Positions 34,640 through 46,700 of a DNA stretch of 64,000 bases are shown one piece after another. This DNA comes from Manduca sexta (lineage: Eukaryota; Arthropoda; Insecta; Lepidoptera; Sphingidae). The notes beneath the pieces are model-generated. The model saw nothing but the letters and a program-made list of their open reading frames with translations. It was not told the origin of the DNA and searched no databases. The stretch is from positions 16,090,589-16,154,588 of the forward strand of contig NC_051142.1 in NCBI RefSeq assembly GCF_014839805.1. The letters are read 5' to 3'. Position 1 is the stretch's first letter, and every line of letters begins with the position of its first letter. Both the position numbers and the translations under genes were made by a program.

Positions 34640-34800
34640 CTTTATTACCTGCGTAGGATATTGTAGAGTCCCGAGTGTCGACTTTGGTCCGTAAGACCAG
34701 GAAACCAAAATAATAGTTCCCCAAGTGATGGTAGCGATAAAGCGTTTTTGCCCACGAAAAGAATAATAATATTGAGTGCCATTTGTCGAGTGCTGGCCAA
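34640..34800 (-). repeat. Dispersed repeat REP-4
   Basis: 'cccgagtgtcgactttggtc', 'ccgtaagaccaggaaaccaa' and 'gatggtagcgataaagcg' match the copy at 57385-57660 with substitutions. The 65-codon ORF across it is part of the repeat. Confidence 0.6.
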
Positions 34801-35106
34801 TTACAATTCTATTTATTGCTGACTTCATTAACCATTCGTTTAATACTTTTACGGCGAATGAGTTACGGGCGAGAATATATAAAGAATTACCAAAAATAGG
34901 ATTAAAAAATATTTTAGGTGTTTTTGAAAATTTTAAAGTACCAAAATGTTTCTTATTAATTTGTCTATGAAATGTGTTGGTTGAAAATTAAAATTATTTG
35001 TACTTTAGAAGGAGATGCACAGAATAATCAATTTTAGCGGCATTTTCATTATTAATGAGTTAGCATTGACATTATAAAAAAATGTAAAAAACCAAAGTAA
35101 CAATAA
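34801..35106. other. Intergenic spacer, no gene seen
   Basis: AT-rich spacer between REP-4 and a hairpin. Only one short ORF occurs, with no recognisable domain. Confidence 0.5.
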
Positions 35107-35154
35107 CATATGGGAATATAATGCTTTTTTATTAAAGCATTATATTCCTATATG
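35107..35154. repeat. AT-rich hairpin
   Basis: 'catatgggaatataatgctt' and its near-complement 'aagcattatattcctatatg' form about 21-bp arms around a 6-nt loop. It directly abuts the SINE that begins at about 35158. Confidence 0.8.
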
Positions 35155-35157
35155 TTT

Positions 35158-35474
35158 TTGTACCTAGTTGGATGTGGAACGGACTGCCAAGACGAATGTC
35201 CGCAGTTTCAAATCCCAAGGGCACACACCTCTGACTTTTCTAAAAAATCATTTGTGTATTCTTTGTGAATTTATCGTTCGCTTTAACGATGAAGGAAAAC
35301 ATCGTGAGGAGACCTGCACATCTGAGAAGTTCTCTATAGGAATTTAGAAGGTGTGTGAAGTCTACCAATCCGCACTAGGCCAGCGTGGTGGACTAAGGCT
35401 TAATCCCTCTCAGTAGTAGAAGAGGTCCGTGCTCAGCAGTGGGCAAGTTTATATAGGTCTGATATTATTATTAT
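35158..35474 (+). repeat. SINE family A, nearly full-length
   Basis: tRNA-like head ('cctagttggatgtggaacgg', B-box 'gtttcaaatccc'), full body and 'ctgatattattattat' tail. The first few head bases are lost. Confidence 0.9.
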
Positions 35475-37069
35475 GTTGTATCTTTCTTGCGGGAAATCAC
35501 GGCATAAAGGCCGGTCCTTTTGGAAGGCTTGCGTGGGGACATGGATCCAACACGCAGAGGCCCCTTTAAGATACATTACTCTAGTTGGGGTTTATACACC
35601 TTGCGAGTACTCTCTCTGTCTGTACTTATGGAGGAAATACAGCCAAAGACAGCCCTTGCAAGGTGCAGGGACTATTGCAGAAAAGATAGGAATTATACTG
35701 GGTCTATGGATGGGATCTAGCTGGACTGGTTGCTGGGCTATTGATTGAGACACGGGACGCCTGTGTGATTCCTTTACATAGATTACATGTAAATGCATCT
35801 TTACGTTTTTTGGCAATCATTTATTAACACAAAGTTCAAAATACAGTCGTATGACCCTTTTATTTGCATACAATTTAAATACTCTGTTCCGTGAACATCG
35901 TACGAATTACATTTTGTTTAATTCTAATTTAATTAATTAATTTTGTTGTCTATGTATTGATTACCAATACGCTGACGTTTGCAAATTTTTACACATGAAG
36001 CTGTTATTTAGACATTTATTTGTTTATAAAGTATTTTGCAGCATTGTGCATAAGGAAATAATTCCAAAACACGTCGCGTGGGCACAGGCTTTGTCACAGA
36101 TAAATACATAACAGGACTTTATCACGATAAAATTCTTACACGCGGAAAAGCCGCAAGAAAAAATTTGCAAACTCAATAAAATACTTTTCGCTGTCTCTGA
36201 CGTAAGTAAATTCAATTTCCGTGATAAAATTGACCCTCAGGAATCTGTATCTCTGAGTTATTCCTGATAGGGTAGTACCTAAATTTTTTGACATTGCCTA
36301 CATGGGCGAAAATAGGTGCATTTACTTTTAACAAATCAATCAATTATTAGGCTTTGTAATATAACTGCTAACTTCTAATATTAAATAAACAATAAGAAAA
36401 AAAATTACATTTTAGGAAATTAACGCCAGCGTATGTCGGTAAGAATAAGGAGACAAATGGGAAATGAAAAAAAATATATATAATATATTTTATCGAACAC
36501 CTATGATTGTGCTATAGATACATAACCAATATAAAAAGTATGATCTTTTCAGAAGTGGACGAAATTAATAAATGTATTGACAACGGTCTCCACACTCATC
36601 AAGACTGTATCGTTGGATCCCAAAATGACGGTGAATAGGGAATTTTGCATCGGGGTCGTGATAAAAGCGCGTTTAAAAAAACAACAACTTCAGCAATTTA
36701 TTAGTATAGTATCAAAGACCTTAAGCAGTATACATATAGTACGAATGGCGATATGAAACAAATATGAAGTATTTTACATTGGTGTTTTACCATTTAACGG
36801 TAGAATGAATAACCATTGCTGAGCGTATTTTGTATGACAATCTAAGACCTCTTTTATAGTCTCTTCTTGCGTCGTTTTTCTCAATATAGAGCGTTGTGAT
36901 CTGTCTCCTGTATCACATTCTCTCAATATCGAGGGTCATCACTATCCTTCTGACTCACATTCTCTTGAACGAGCTTTCTCCTATGTTTCTGTCTCCGACG
37001 GTGTGGAGGGCGTTGTAAACTGTACAGTCAAGAGTGGTACGGATCTGGGCAGACATTGGTCAACGTCGA
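35475..37069. other. Intergenic, no gene seen
   Basis: Includes a GC-richer patch (35475-35760) that looks like a decayed mobile-element piece, and a short REP-D remnant (about 36095-36165). No exon is supported. From about 36870 the sequence may be degraded LINE sequence leading into the next feature. Confidence 0.45.
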
Positions 37070-39050
37070 TGAGGACCCGTCTATTTTGCCGGTCATGATG
37101 AACTTTTCTGGTCCTACATTTCCAATAAAAAGTGTAAAGTTAATTTTCCTGCTACTATGTACTACGGAAATACTTCCTCCAGCGACCCCAAAGTCATTTG
37201 TAATTTATTTTCTAATTTTTTTTGTTCAGTTTACGAGCCGTCTTCTTTCGATCCTGAAATATGGCAACCATCTGGCACTTATTCTGCTAACTCTACCTCT
37301 TTATCAAATATTTATCTCTCAAAACCTATAATACTAAGAGAAATTAAATCTCTGGATTCAACTAAAGGGGCCGGCCCTGATGGTATACCACCAACTTTTT
37401 TTAAAAATATATCTGATAGCATTTATTCTCCCCTGTATATAATTTTTAATAAATGCCTGTGTGAAGGAGTGTTTCCCGACGTATGGAAGAGAGCCTACAT
37501 TATCCCAATTTATAAAAACGGTGACAAGGCCTGCATAACGAATTACCGGCCAATCTCTATCTTGTCCACTCTGTCTAAGCTTTTTGAGAGACTCGTGCAC
37601 GCTGTGTTGTATCCCCACTTCCACCATCTCATCATACCTGAACAACATGGTTTCGTTAAAAGACGTTCCACTTCAACGAATCTCATGTTATACACGGATT
37701 ATCTTTTTGAAAATATGGATCGTAGAATTCAGGTAGATTCCGTCTATACGGATTTTCAGAAAGCCTTCGACAAGGTGGATCACAAACTACTTATGGAAAA
37801 GATTGCCTTCAATGGGATCCGTGGCAATTTACTTCGTTGGTTTGTCTCGTATATTTTCAACAGAACTCAAAAAGTTGTCCTTAACGGTCTGGAATCCGAA
37901 CAAATTATAGTCAAGTCAGGAGTCCCTCAAGGATCTATTTTAGGTCCTTTTCTATTTAATATATATGTAAACGACATAAAAAAATGTTTTATATCTTCGA
38001 AATTTTTAATGTATGCTGATGATGTAAAAATATATAAAGCTTGTAAAACTATACAAGACTGCTTACTTCTTCAAGAAGATCTCAATTTATTTAACAATTA
38101 CTGCCGTGACAACAAACTTTTTCTTAGTCTTCCCAAATGTTATTCCATATCCTTTACTAAAAATAAAAATAAAATCCATTTCAGCTACTCCTTAAATGGT
38201 ATACTCTTAAATAAAGTAGACTCTGTTCGTGATTTAGGAATTACGCTGGACTCCTCTTTGCACTTTGATAAACACATTGACATTATTGTAAGTAATGCTT
38301 TTAAGATGTTTGGTTTTGTTATGCGATCCTCGCGTGATTTCGTTCGTCCCTCTACTTTTCTATGGCTATATAAAACGTTAATAAGATCACAACTAGAATA
38401 TGCTGTACCGATCTGGAATCCCATCTACGACAAGTATAATGATAGATTAGAAATAGTCCAGAAAAAATTTATGCGCGCTATTAATTATAAATGCTTCCGA
38501 TCAAATGTCCCGTATGAGCAGCTATTAATTCAACACAAGATGCTTACTCTACAATCCAGACGTTTGCTTATTACTGCAATGATGCTACATGGTATATGCA
38601 ATAACAGATTTGACTGTATAGATTTAACAAATAAGTTATGTTATATAGTACCTAGGACTGTTATGCGACGGGAGGTGCGCGTGCCGAGGCTGTTCCACAT
38701 GGACGCATGCAGGACCAATGCCGGGGTTCGTGCGCCTACCCGTCGAATCGTCGAAATTTATAATACGCATTTCCACAGTGTTGATATTTTCTCATTTACA
38801 AAGAAAAAATTTAAAAAATCTATTTATAACTTACTTTTTACTAATGTATTTTAAACTGAATATCGCAGGCTTGAGCTTTTCTCATACTTATGACTTATAG
38901 ACGTCTGTTGCTTCTTTGTAAAGTTTTCTGTTAAACTGTGAACAGTGTTGTTGGTTACATGTTTATTAATGCAGTACATGTGTAATTTTACCCTTTACTT
39001 ATTTAATGTGTAACTGTTTTCTGTTCCTTTTGAATAAAATAAAATGATGA
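37070..39050 (+). mobile_element. jockey-type non-LTR retrotransposon, 5'-truncated
   Basis: Contains the reverse transcriptase ORF, a short 3' UTR and an 'aataaaataaaatgatga' end near 39050. No endonuclease domain was recognised upstream, so the element is truncated or its 5' part has decayed; weakly related sequence may reach back to about 36870. In-frame coding similarity begins before the first Met (HDELFWSYISNKK at about 37094). Confidence 0.8.
37157..38854 (+). CDS. LINE reverse transcriptase (jockey clade), truncated ORF2
   Basis: 565 residues from the first Met, with in-frame sequence extending further upstream. Reverse transcriptase landmarks in order: GAGPDGIPPTFFKN, YRPISILSTLSKLFERLV, EQHGFVKRRSTSTNL, catalytic DFQKAFDKVDH, SGVPQGSILGPFLFNIYVND, and the active-site YADD in FLMYADDVKIY. 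After it comes the usual thumb and a basic C-terminal region with WNP. The reading frame is unbroken over the whole RT, so the insertion is probably not very old. It would copy its own RNA by target-primed reverse transcription, but without an endonuclease domain this copy could not insert by itself. Confidence 0.9.
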   Translation: MYYGNTSSSDPKVICNLFSNFFCSVYEPSSFDPEIWQPSGTYSANSTSLSNIYLSKPIILREIKSLDSTKGAGPDGIPPTFFKNISDSIYSPLYIIFNKCLCEGVFPDVWKRAYIIPIYKNGDKACITNYRPISILSTLSKLFERLVHAVLYPHFHHLIIPEQHGFVKRRSTSTNLMLYTDYLFENMDRRIQVDSVYTDFQKAFDKVDHKLLMEKIAFNGIRGNLLRWFVSYIFNRTQKVVLNGLESEQIIVKSGVPQGSILGPFLFNIYVNDIKKCFISSKFLMYADDVKIYKACKTIQDCLLLQEDLNLFNNYCRDNKLFLSLPKCYSISFTKNKNKIHFSYSLNGILLNKVDSVRDLGITLDSSLHFDKHIDIIVSNAFKMFGFVMRSSRDFVRPSTFLWLYKTLIRSQLEYAVPIWNPIYDKYNDRLEIVQKKFMRAINYKCFRSNVPYEQLLIQHKMLTLQSRRLLITAMMLHGICNNRFDCIDLTNKLCYIVPRTVMRREVRVPRLFHMDACRTNAGVRAPTRRIVEIYNTHFHSVDIFSFTKKKFKKSIYNLLFTNVF

Positions 39051-40039
39051 GCTTCATGAGGTTGTCACCGTTACGGTTGAATATGTATATATTGTTGTAT
39101 ATATCGCTAGCTGTGAAAGACAAACGATGTAATTATACATAAATAGGTGCAAACATGCGCTGTAATTGTAATGTACTGACATGCCAGTTAATGCGACCAC
39201 TCATGTAAAACCTGCTTTCAATAGCTCCATGCAAAAACTAAACGGATTTCCTTTCATTGCGATTACTTTTCTGGTGTTTTAAACACAAGTGGCATTTTCT
39301 TCTTGACCTGGTAAGTTCATTTCGTATAATATAACTCTAGTAATTACATTCTCTTGTAGATTTTAATAATAACGGGTCTTCTCATTCAAGAATTTTTAAA
39401 ATATGAGCTATAGTTTCGAGTACTATAACGATAAATCAAGCGTAAATTTAGCCTTAGTGTCCGTTCAGGTTACGTTTTATATCTAAGTTGTGTTCATTAT
39501 AATTTCACTTTAAATACGAGAAATGTTCTGCTCAATTTATTTTATCTACTTACCTAATATTTTTAATTAAAATTTCAGTAGCCGCATTCTCAGTTATTAT
39601 TCAATTATTTATTTTAAGATGGCATACACACAGCAGTTCACGTATTGTATCCCAAAGTAATAAAAACACATAGTCACGATTAAATATCACTTTCACAAAT
39701 GAGTCACTTATCACATCATATAGAAATCCGAATTGTCATAGATAATTTACTAATTAAAAATATAATATCAATTTGAATTAGGTCAGATAATCAGGAAGTA
39801 GTTACTTAATTGCCTACTGACGATAAATGATCACTATAATTTATAACACCCGTTAAGTTCTATAATGACAACGGATTTATGCGCATATCCCTTTGTTTAT
39901 AAAATATATGCGGAACTTACGCGGGGACTGTTAAGTTAAATTTAATGTTTTCCTGTCACTTAGTAAGGCGCATTGGGCTAAGATCGGATAATGGGTAACA
40001 TCGTATAACGTAACAATACGACGAAACTATGGTATTTTT
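39051..40039. other. Intergenic, no gene seen
   Basis: AT-rich with no informative ORF and no repeat recognised. Confidence 0.5.
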
Positions 40040-40345
40040 AGTTTAACCTACATTTTTTTTATTGCATTAGTAGGCAAACGAGTACTTGCGGTCCGCCTGA
40101 TAGTAAGCAGCTTCCGCCACCTATGGTCTAAAGCAATGCCAGAGGCACAGTCAAGCCGTTGCCTACCAGAAAATAATAAATGGTGTATATTATAATAAGT
40201 AGTGTGGTACATAAATGGTGATGCCGATTCTTTTTGTTCCGCCCTGTATACCGCAGCTGATGCTACGACCAAGAGCATAATATTATGTGCTGTGTGCAGT
40301 GAAACAAAAAAGGTGGATTTCGCTCGTCTGACCAATAATCGGGAC
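40040..40345 (-). repeat. Dispersed repeat REP-2 or related element
   Basis: 'ttgcggtccgcctgatagta', 'cagtcaagccgttgcctacc' and 'atgatgccgattctttttgt'-like words recur in weaker form at about 1965-2040 and 45310-45380. Antisense ORFs of 95 and 74 codons are artefacts of this repeat. Confidence 0.45.
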
Positions 40346-40666
40346 TTTTACTTGGTTTAGTGGGCCTTATCATGCCAGCTTCAGAAGCGTTGTTAGGACG
40401 AAGGCCGATTTTATTCTGGGAACGTCCAACCATCTCTAAGGATTTTTTTCTGTACAGATATTGTTGCCTAATTTCAAGCTTACACAAAGAGAATTGAAGG
40501 ATACTAGCATGTAAAAAAAAATAAATCTTTATTCGAGACTTTTTTCAAGATATCGAAAAACCGAAATTAGCCGAGTGCATTAAAAAGTCATTCCGATTTA
40601 TTCCACTGAGAAAACAAACAGTAAACTTTATACAAAATAAATATTCGAAAGCACTGTAATTGTATA

Positions 40667-40994
40667 GCGACGATAGCCTAGTTGGGTATGGAACGGTCTG
40701 CCGAGACGAATGTCCGCAGGTTCAAATCCCAAGGGCACACACCTCTGACTTTTCTAAAAAAACATGTGTGTATTCTTTGTGAATTTATCGTTCGCTTTAA
40801 CGGTGAAGGAAAACATCGCGAGGAAACCTGCACATCTGAGAAGTTCCTCTAGAGGAATTTCGAAGGTGTGTGAAGTCTACCAATCCGCACTAGGCCAGCG
40901 TGGTGGACTAAGGCCTAATCCCTCTCAGTAGTAGAGGAGGCCCGTGCCCAGCAGTGGGCAAGTATATAATACAGGGCTGATATTATTATTATTA
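40667..40994 (+). repeat. SINE family A, full-length copy
   Basis: 328 bp: 'gcgacgatagcctagttggg' head, B-box 'ggttcaaatccc', conserved body, 'gcagtgggcaagtatataat' and a (TAT)n tail. This is the best reference copy in the window. Confidence 0.93.
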
Positions 40995-42404
40995 CTGTAA
41001 TTGTCTACAATGGACTGACGAAAACAAATAAAATAAAATTGTCATTAAATCGCGGCGTTTTTCCGTGAATGTAAAAGATCCCTAACTCATTATTGATATG
41101 CAAGTGATTCAGTTTTCAGCGGCACACGCACTCGCCAACGACTCGTCGCTGCAATCAACGCTTCCAGCATATCAAGTCGTATTCACCATTGAAATTAGTG
41201 GAATATCAGGTATTTTTATTTATTTATAGTCCGTCGTTTCCGCTTTTGATTACTAAAAGTTTAAATTATTTTTTTAAGTATGAAACAATTTGGAAAATTC
41301 ATGTGAACAAATAGGAATTTCTATTGGATAATAAATAATTTATTTTATTAGTTATTTAAAAAATCAGAGTCATATTGAGGTAATGGTGATCAATGACATT
41401 TATTGTTAAATAAGAGGCCACGGTTAATTTCACATTCAAAATTAAATTCAATATAGCATTATACTGTAACTAACAGCGTACATAGAATTAAGAATTTCAT
41501 GAACAAATCTATATTATTTAGGTCTTTATGACAAAATTTTAAAGATGAAAATATTTCTAACTTTAAATGTTAAATAGAAGGAATCAACGATTTTTATGAA
41601 TTTTCATTTTAAAATAACTGAAACAATATCCACTAAGATAAAAAAAAACAACTAAAGATAACACATTGTAGAAATATATTTAATTTTTATTTCTATATGT
41701 AGTATAAAGTTCGAGTAATAGCTTCTAAAAATACGTTGCTTACAGTGATTTGTTATATTGATGGATAAGGCCTAAAACCCGCAGGTTTTTAGGCTATACA
41801 ATAAAACGCGATTACGGAACCTACTTGACGGATATCAACACACTTGCGACATTACCGTCACAAAAAAAATAACAAGGTTTTATACACCGGCCTACGTTTT
41901 TTTATACGATTGCGTTGATTCCCAATTCAAGCGTGACTGCTTTTTGTAATCGATGTTAAATATACTAATCGATGTCATCCATGAGAGAAATAAGTAGCAA
42001 TGTATCGATTACAGATATGCTCAGAGATATGCGACCCTTTTGTGTATTCGTGTTTCAATTTTGTTGAGTGCTTTTGAAAGAAGAATTTTAATTTGTTTGC
42101 TAGCTCTGTAATTGAAAGAAATTATACATTAAAAGAAAAAAATGGTTTCAGTCTTTTAAAGATGTTTACACATAAAAAATAAAACACGAAGACAGATAAT
42201 TTTATATTGGCAGATTAATTACTTATGTGTGGTTATTATATAAAATTAGGATCACTTTGGATTTCATCCCATCTTTAATATGATTGATTGTTAACACTGT
42301 TTTCTAGACGTCACCTATCATTATTATTAACAAAAAAAAATTTTATTTATTTAAAACCTATTTTGAAATTATTATTTTTTTAAAACTACTTTTAAATGAA
42401 ATAT
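40995..42404. other. Intergenic, no gene seen
   Basis: Very AT-rich. ATCGAT or TCGATG words cluster at 41950-42013, and no coding exon is supported. Confidence 0.5.
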
Positions 42405-42660
42405 ATTTGCCTCATGCGCCTCAGTAGCGTAGCTGTATTTCGGTACGACTGCACTGCTCAGGTCTGGGCTTCAATCCTTTCATCAAGCGAAGTGATATTG
42501 GGCTTTTTCTACTTAATATCACCCCGGAGCCTGGAATTCATGCCTGATATGGCGATATGCTCGCCTCTACCAACATGGAACGAAATACACACAGAGGAAA
42601 ATTAGGTGCACCAATTGCGCCTCTGCCTACATAGAAGGCATGAGTGTGTGTGTGTACATT
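42405..42660 (+). repeat. SINE family C
   Basis: Head 'cctcagtagcgtagctgtat' and B-box-like 'gggcttcaatcc', then 'ggtgcaccaattgcgcctct' and a terminal (GT)n run at 42641-42654. Confidence 0.7.
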
Positions 42661-43524
42661 TGCGTAAATAAACATGTAAATATCAGTGCCTTTCGATTTC
42701 AGTAGGATATAACAAGCTCCGCACAGTTCGTTAGTCCGCAGTCCGCGGTGCATATTTATTATTCCAGGGTTCACGGCCGGAGAAATTTGCGCCCTCCATT
42801 GTTCACTGAATTATATAATATAACTCAATACCGCTGCAACGACTGTCATATCCTGTTAATTGTAAATCGGTAATTATAATTGGACACAAGTATTTTAAAG
42901 AATGGTAAGAAATTTGTTCGCTTAGGTCAGGGTAATAATTACTGTTTAATTCTGTTAAAGCGAAAGATTGTTGATATTTCAATCTTTGAAGGAATCAGTT
43001 CTGGATTTGTAAATAGATCGTATAGGGCGCGACCTATGGGCGGCAGATTTTAGAGGACGCTCACTCGATTTAATTAATCATTCGTTTATTTCACTGTAGT
43101 GCCTTCCATAATACAAACAAATAGAAAATTATTGAGTATTTTAGAAATCTACACAGTACATACATACATAAACCTACCTACATGGGACGGCGGAAATAAA
43201 GTGGCCTACACTCATAGAAAATATAAATCCGGCACTGGAAGTAGTAGCTGACTTCTATCGCTATAAACGGAATAAACTAGGTGATTTTGTAAAAGCCAAA
43301 ACATGTTTTATTAATTATATTTGCTTCGTACATACACACTACATACATGCACTTGATATACACTACTACATACTTCGTACAAAATAAAAACCTTCCGAAG
43401 AACCAAACCTGTACCCTGCGTGTAAACCAATCTGTGGAACAAAACGATCGCCCATATCAAAGTCATTCATATAATTCATATATCAATTGCGTTGATTGGT
43501 GAAGCATGTGTCGCTGTTCAACAC
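42661..43524. other. Upstream flank of the FAR gene, no exon seen
   Basis: Mostly AT-rich. A 'catacatacataaacctacc' simple-sequence patch lies near 43160, with a similar one near 43330. Confidence 0.4.
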
Positions 43525-43582
43525 TCAGTATTCGCGTGGAGTGTGGACGCGTCAGGATATTTGCAGCGCTCGCGTGCAAGCG
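43525..43582 (+). promoter_or_regulatory. Probable FAR initiator and non-coding first exon
   Basis: TCAGT (43525-43529) matches the arthropod initiator. A GGATA at about +29 resembles a downstream promoter element. A short GC-rich exon ending AAGCG and donor GTAAAT (43583) would splice to the acceptor GTGCAG before 43778, which carries the FAR start codon. This is an inference from motifs only. Confidence 0.4.
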
Positions 43583-43786
43583 GTAAATTAATAATTATAG
43601 ACTAGTCATCGATCGAATGTAATTTCTTTAAATTTTCATCAAAGTATGGATTAGAAATCACAGGATAGGATTTACTGTAAAGTCCCTGTGCTGTAACTGG
43701 CACCACTACTATCTACCCGGCGCGTTATCGCTCTAGATAAAAAGCGAAAATATAATTTTTTATTCTAATTCGTGCAGGAGCTGAAC

Positions 43787-46700
43787 ATGGCGCAGTCAGT
43801 ACCAGATTTCTACAAGGGGAAGAATGTTTTTATTACTGGAGGTACTGGTTTTGTGGGGAAGGTAATCGTATTTTTTTTATAATAAATTCACTTATTGTTA
43901 TCGAATTGGGACTTATTTTTTTTATTGATTTGCTATTACAGTCGCTCGTTGAGAAGCTTCTCCGCAGTTGTCCAGAAGTGAACAGCATCTACCTACTGCT
44001 AAGACAGAAGAAGGGGCTCAGCACTGAGGAACGGCTCCGTGAGCTATGCAACAATAAGGTAAACTCACTTTTCGGAGACAATCACACACACTCTTTTTAT
44101 TCCCGAAGGGGTAGATAGAGGCGCAACCGGCGCATCCACTTTTAACCGTGAATTTTTCCCATTGATGTGATTGGGGGCGAGCCTATTGCCATATCGGGTA
44201 CATATTCCAAACTTCACACATCAGTCTGTATCAACTGAGTAAAAAACCCCGATATCACTTTACCTGCCCGGAGATCGAACCCGAGAGGTCAGCAGAGGCT
44301 CAAGTCGAACCATAACACAACTACATCCAGGAAAACTGGTGGGAGTAAACAACAATTAACGTCTCATTTCTGTTGATTTCTAAGACTTATCTAATTATTT
44401 TAACAAATTAAAAACACTTACCCATGCTAGGATGAAAAAATAACCCATGCTTTTATTGCTTAGTCTTAAAAACTTTCTACTGCTCCAGTTGTTCGACCTA
44501 CTCCGCCAGCAGAACCCAGAGTTCTGCAAGAAGTTGCGCCTGGTCGCTGGTGACATTACAATGGATGGGCTCGGCTTATCAGACAAGGATCGGGAGGAGC
44601 TCAGTGAAAAATGTCACATCGTATTTCACAGCGCTGCCTGCGTGAGGTGGGTAGTCAATGAACACTTTAAAATATTTCATGGGAGAATGTTGGATATAAT
44701 TTGCTTCTATAAAATAAAATAGTTTATTTATCACGTAGGCGAATAAAACATTTATGATACATCAAAACAATTTATAAGAATAATTATTGTTATTTCTGAA
44801 TAACACTTAAGATCACTTGTATTAACTACGGACATTTAAATTCTGTCTAAATAGTAGCCACTTCAGTGGAAAATCCACCACAATGGTTTGTACCGGTAAG
44901 CGATTTGTGATATCAGCTGGTGTACTTGCAGTAATCACCATCATACCTAGCGTAAAAATCGCTCTTTAGAAACCCTCATCTTCTTGCAAAACACATCATT
45001 TGAGTGACGTTTCTAGACTTTACTTGACATTCTCTGATTAATCATTCCAATAATCTAATAAAAATAATCAGGTTCGATCAGAAGCTGAAGGATGCTCTCA
45101 TCATGAACACTACAGGCACGCTGCGAGTGCTGACCTTGGCAGAGACCATGAAAAATTTGGAGGTGCATAATTTTTTTTATCAATAAGGGTGTGAATTTGT
45201 AACTATTCTTTATCTTAACGTGAGTAGAGGAGTCTTGTCACAGTAACATCATGGTGGATAATATACAGGGCTTTAAATACATACCTAATTGTATTATATG
45301 AACACTTTTTCATTGCAATTGAATGAGGTGATGAGCATGCCGCTCGCCTCATGATAAGCGAAACGACCGCACATACACAAAGGAAACATCCAGAACTTCG
45401 AAACAAAATAGATACTCTATGGCACTCGAGTGCCGTCATCATCCTGAAACATAAGATGTTAAGTGTCATTATACCACGTAATTTACTGGCTACAATGTCC
45501 TTCAAACTGGAACACAATAGTGCTAGCACATGGATAATTTGGTCCATATTTAGGGCGTTAAAGAGATAAGAAGCTTCTATTTAATTGACACAGAAGTAAA
45601 GGTATTGGGGACCCTTATGTTTCCAGGTGTTTGTGCATGTGTCGACTGCGTACTGCCGGTGCGATTTGCCGCAGCTATGTGAACGACTGTACCCCGCCGT
45701 GCACTCGCCGCGTCGCCTACTGCAACTGCTGGAGTGGATGGATGATGATACCCTCGCTTACCTAGAGCCTAAGTCATTGCTTTCATATAAATTATAGAGC
45801 TGCCTAATGCCTATACAATTTCTTTATCATGTCAAAAACCTAAAGAAAAGACTTTTATTTTTCTATCAAGCGAAACTAACTTATAAGTATAGATTAATCT
45901 GGGTTATGTGGCATGCAGCACCTTACTAGGTGAGAAGTTGTTAAAGGGTTACTTCTATCGACCTGCGCCATTTAACATTAGATAAGAAACCTTTTTCATA
46001 TGTCGTAAAAAATATTTAGAGTCATTCTTAATTTTTTAACTTCCCTCTTTCCTCTGCCACAGACTGATCGCGTCGGAGCCCAACACGTACTCCTATACGA
46101 AGGCAGTGACCGAGGATCTGGTGGATGAGTTCAGCAGCAAGTTCCCTATCGCCATCGCACGACCTTCCATAGGTAAGTATAAAAAGAAAATGAAAGGAGC
46201 TCCCTTAAAAAATTCTATATTATTTGAAAGTTATAATACAATGCTCATGGTTTGAGCGTTTCATATAAGTATCCAACCCAAAAACAGATTTTTTTTTCTG
46301 AAATTGTACCAGCTTTGATGAATCAGGTATGTCTGACTTTATATGGGCTACTATGAAGATATTAACAAATAAACTAATTGGGAATATATTTTTACTTATG
46401 CAGTGACGGCAGCATGGAAAGAGCCCATTCCAGGCTGGGTGGATAACCTGAATGGACCTACGGGACTCCTCATTGGCAGTGGAAAGGGTAGATAATATTT
46501 TCAATATAGCTTATCATAGCAATAAGTGAAACAAACCCTACTAAGAGTAGAAAGTATGGTTGTCTTGAAGTTTGCGGGTTAGGTTCTTACATCAGGGCTT
46601 TGTCCGATATCTCTATGCTCTGGATTAACTTACTATCAGAGACACATTTTCCTCTAGTAAAGATACGCAATTGCCGCTATCGTGTCTGCCAAGGCCAGAC

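Noticed and set aside
34631..34828. 65-codon ORF upstream of the membrane-protein gene
   Set aside because: Belongs to REP-4, which recurs at 57385-57660.
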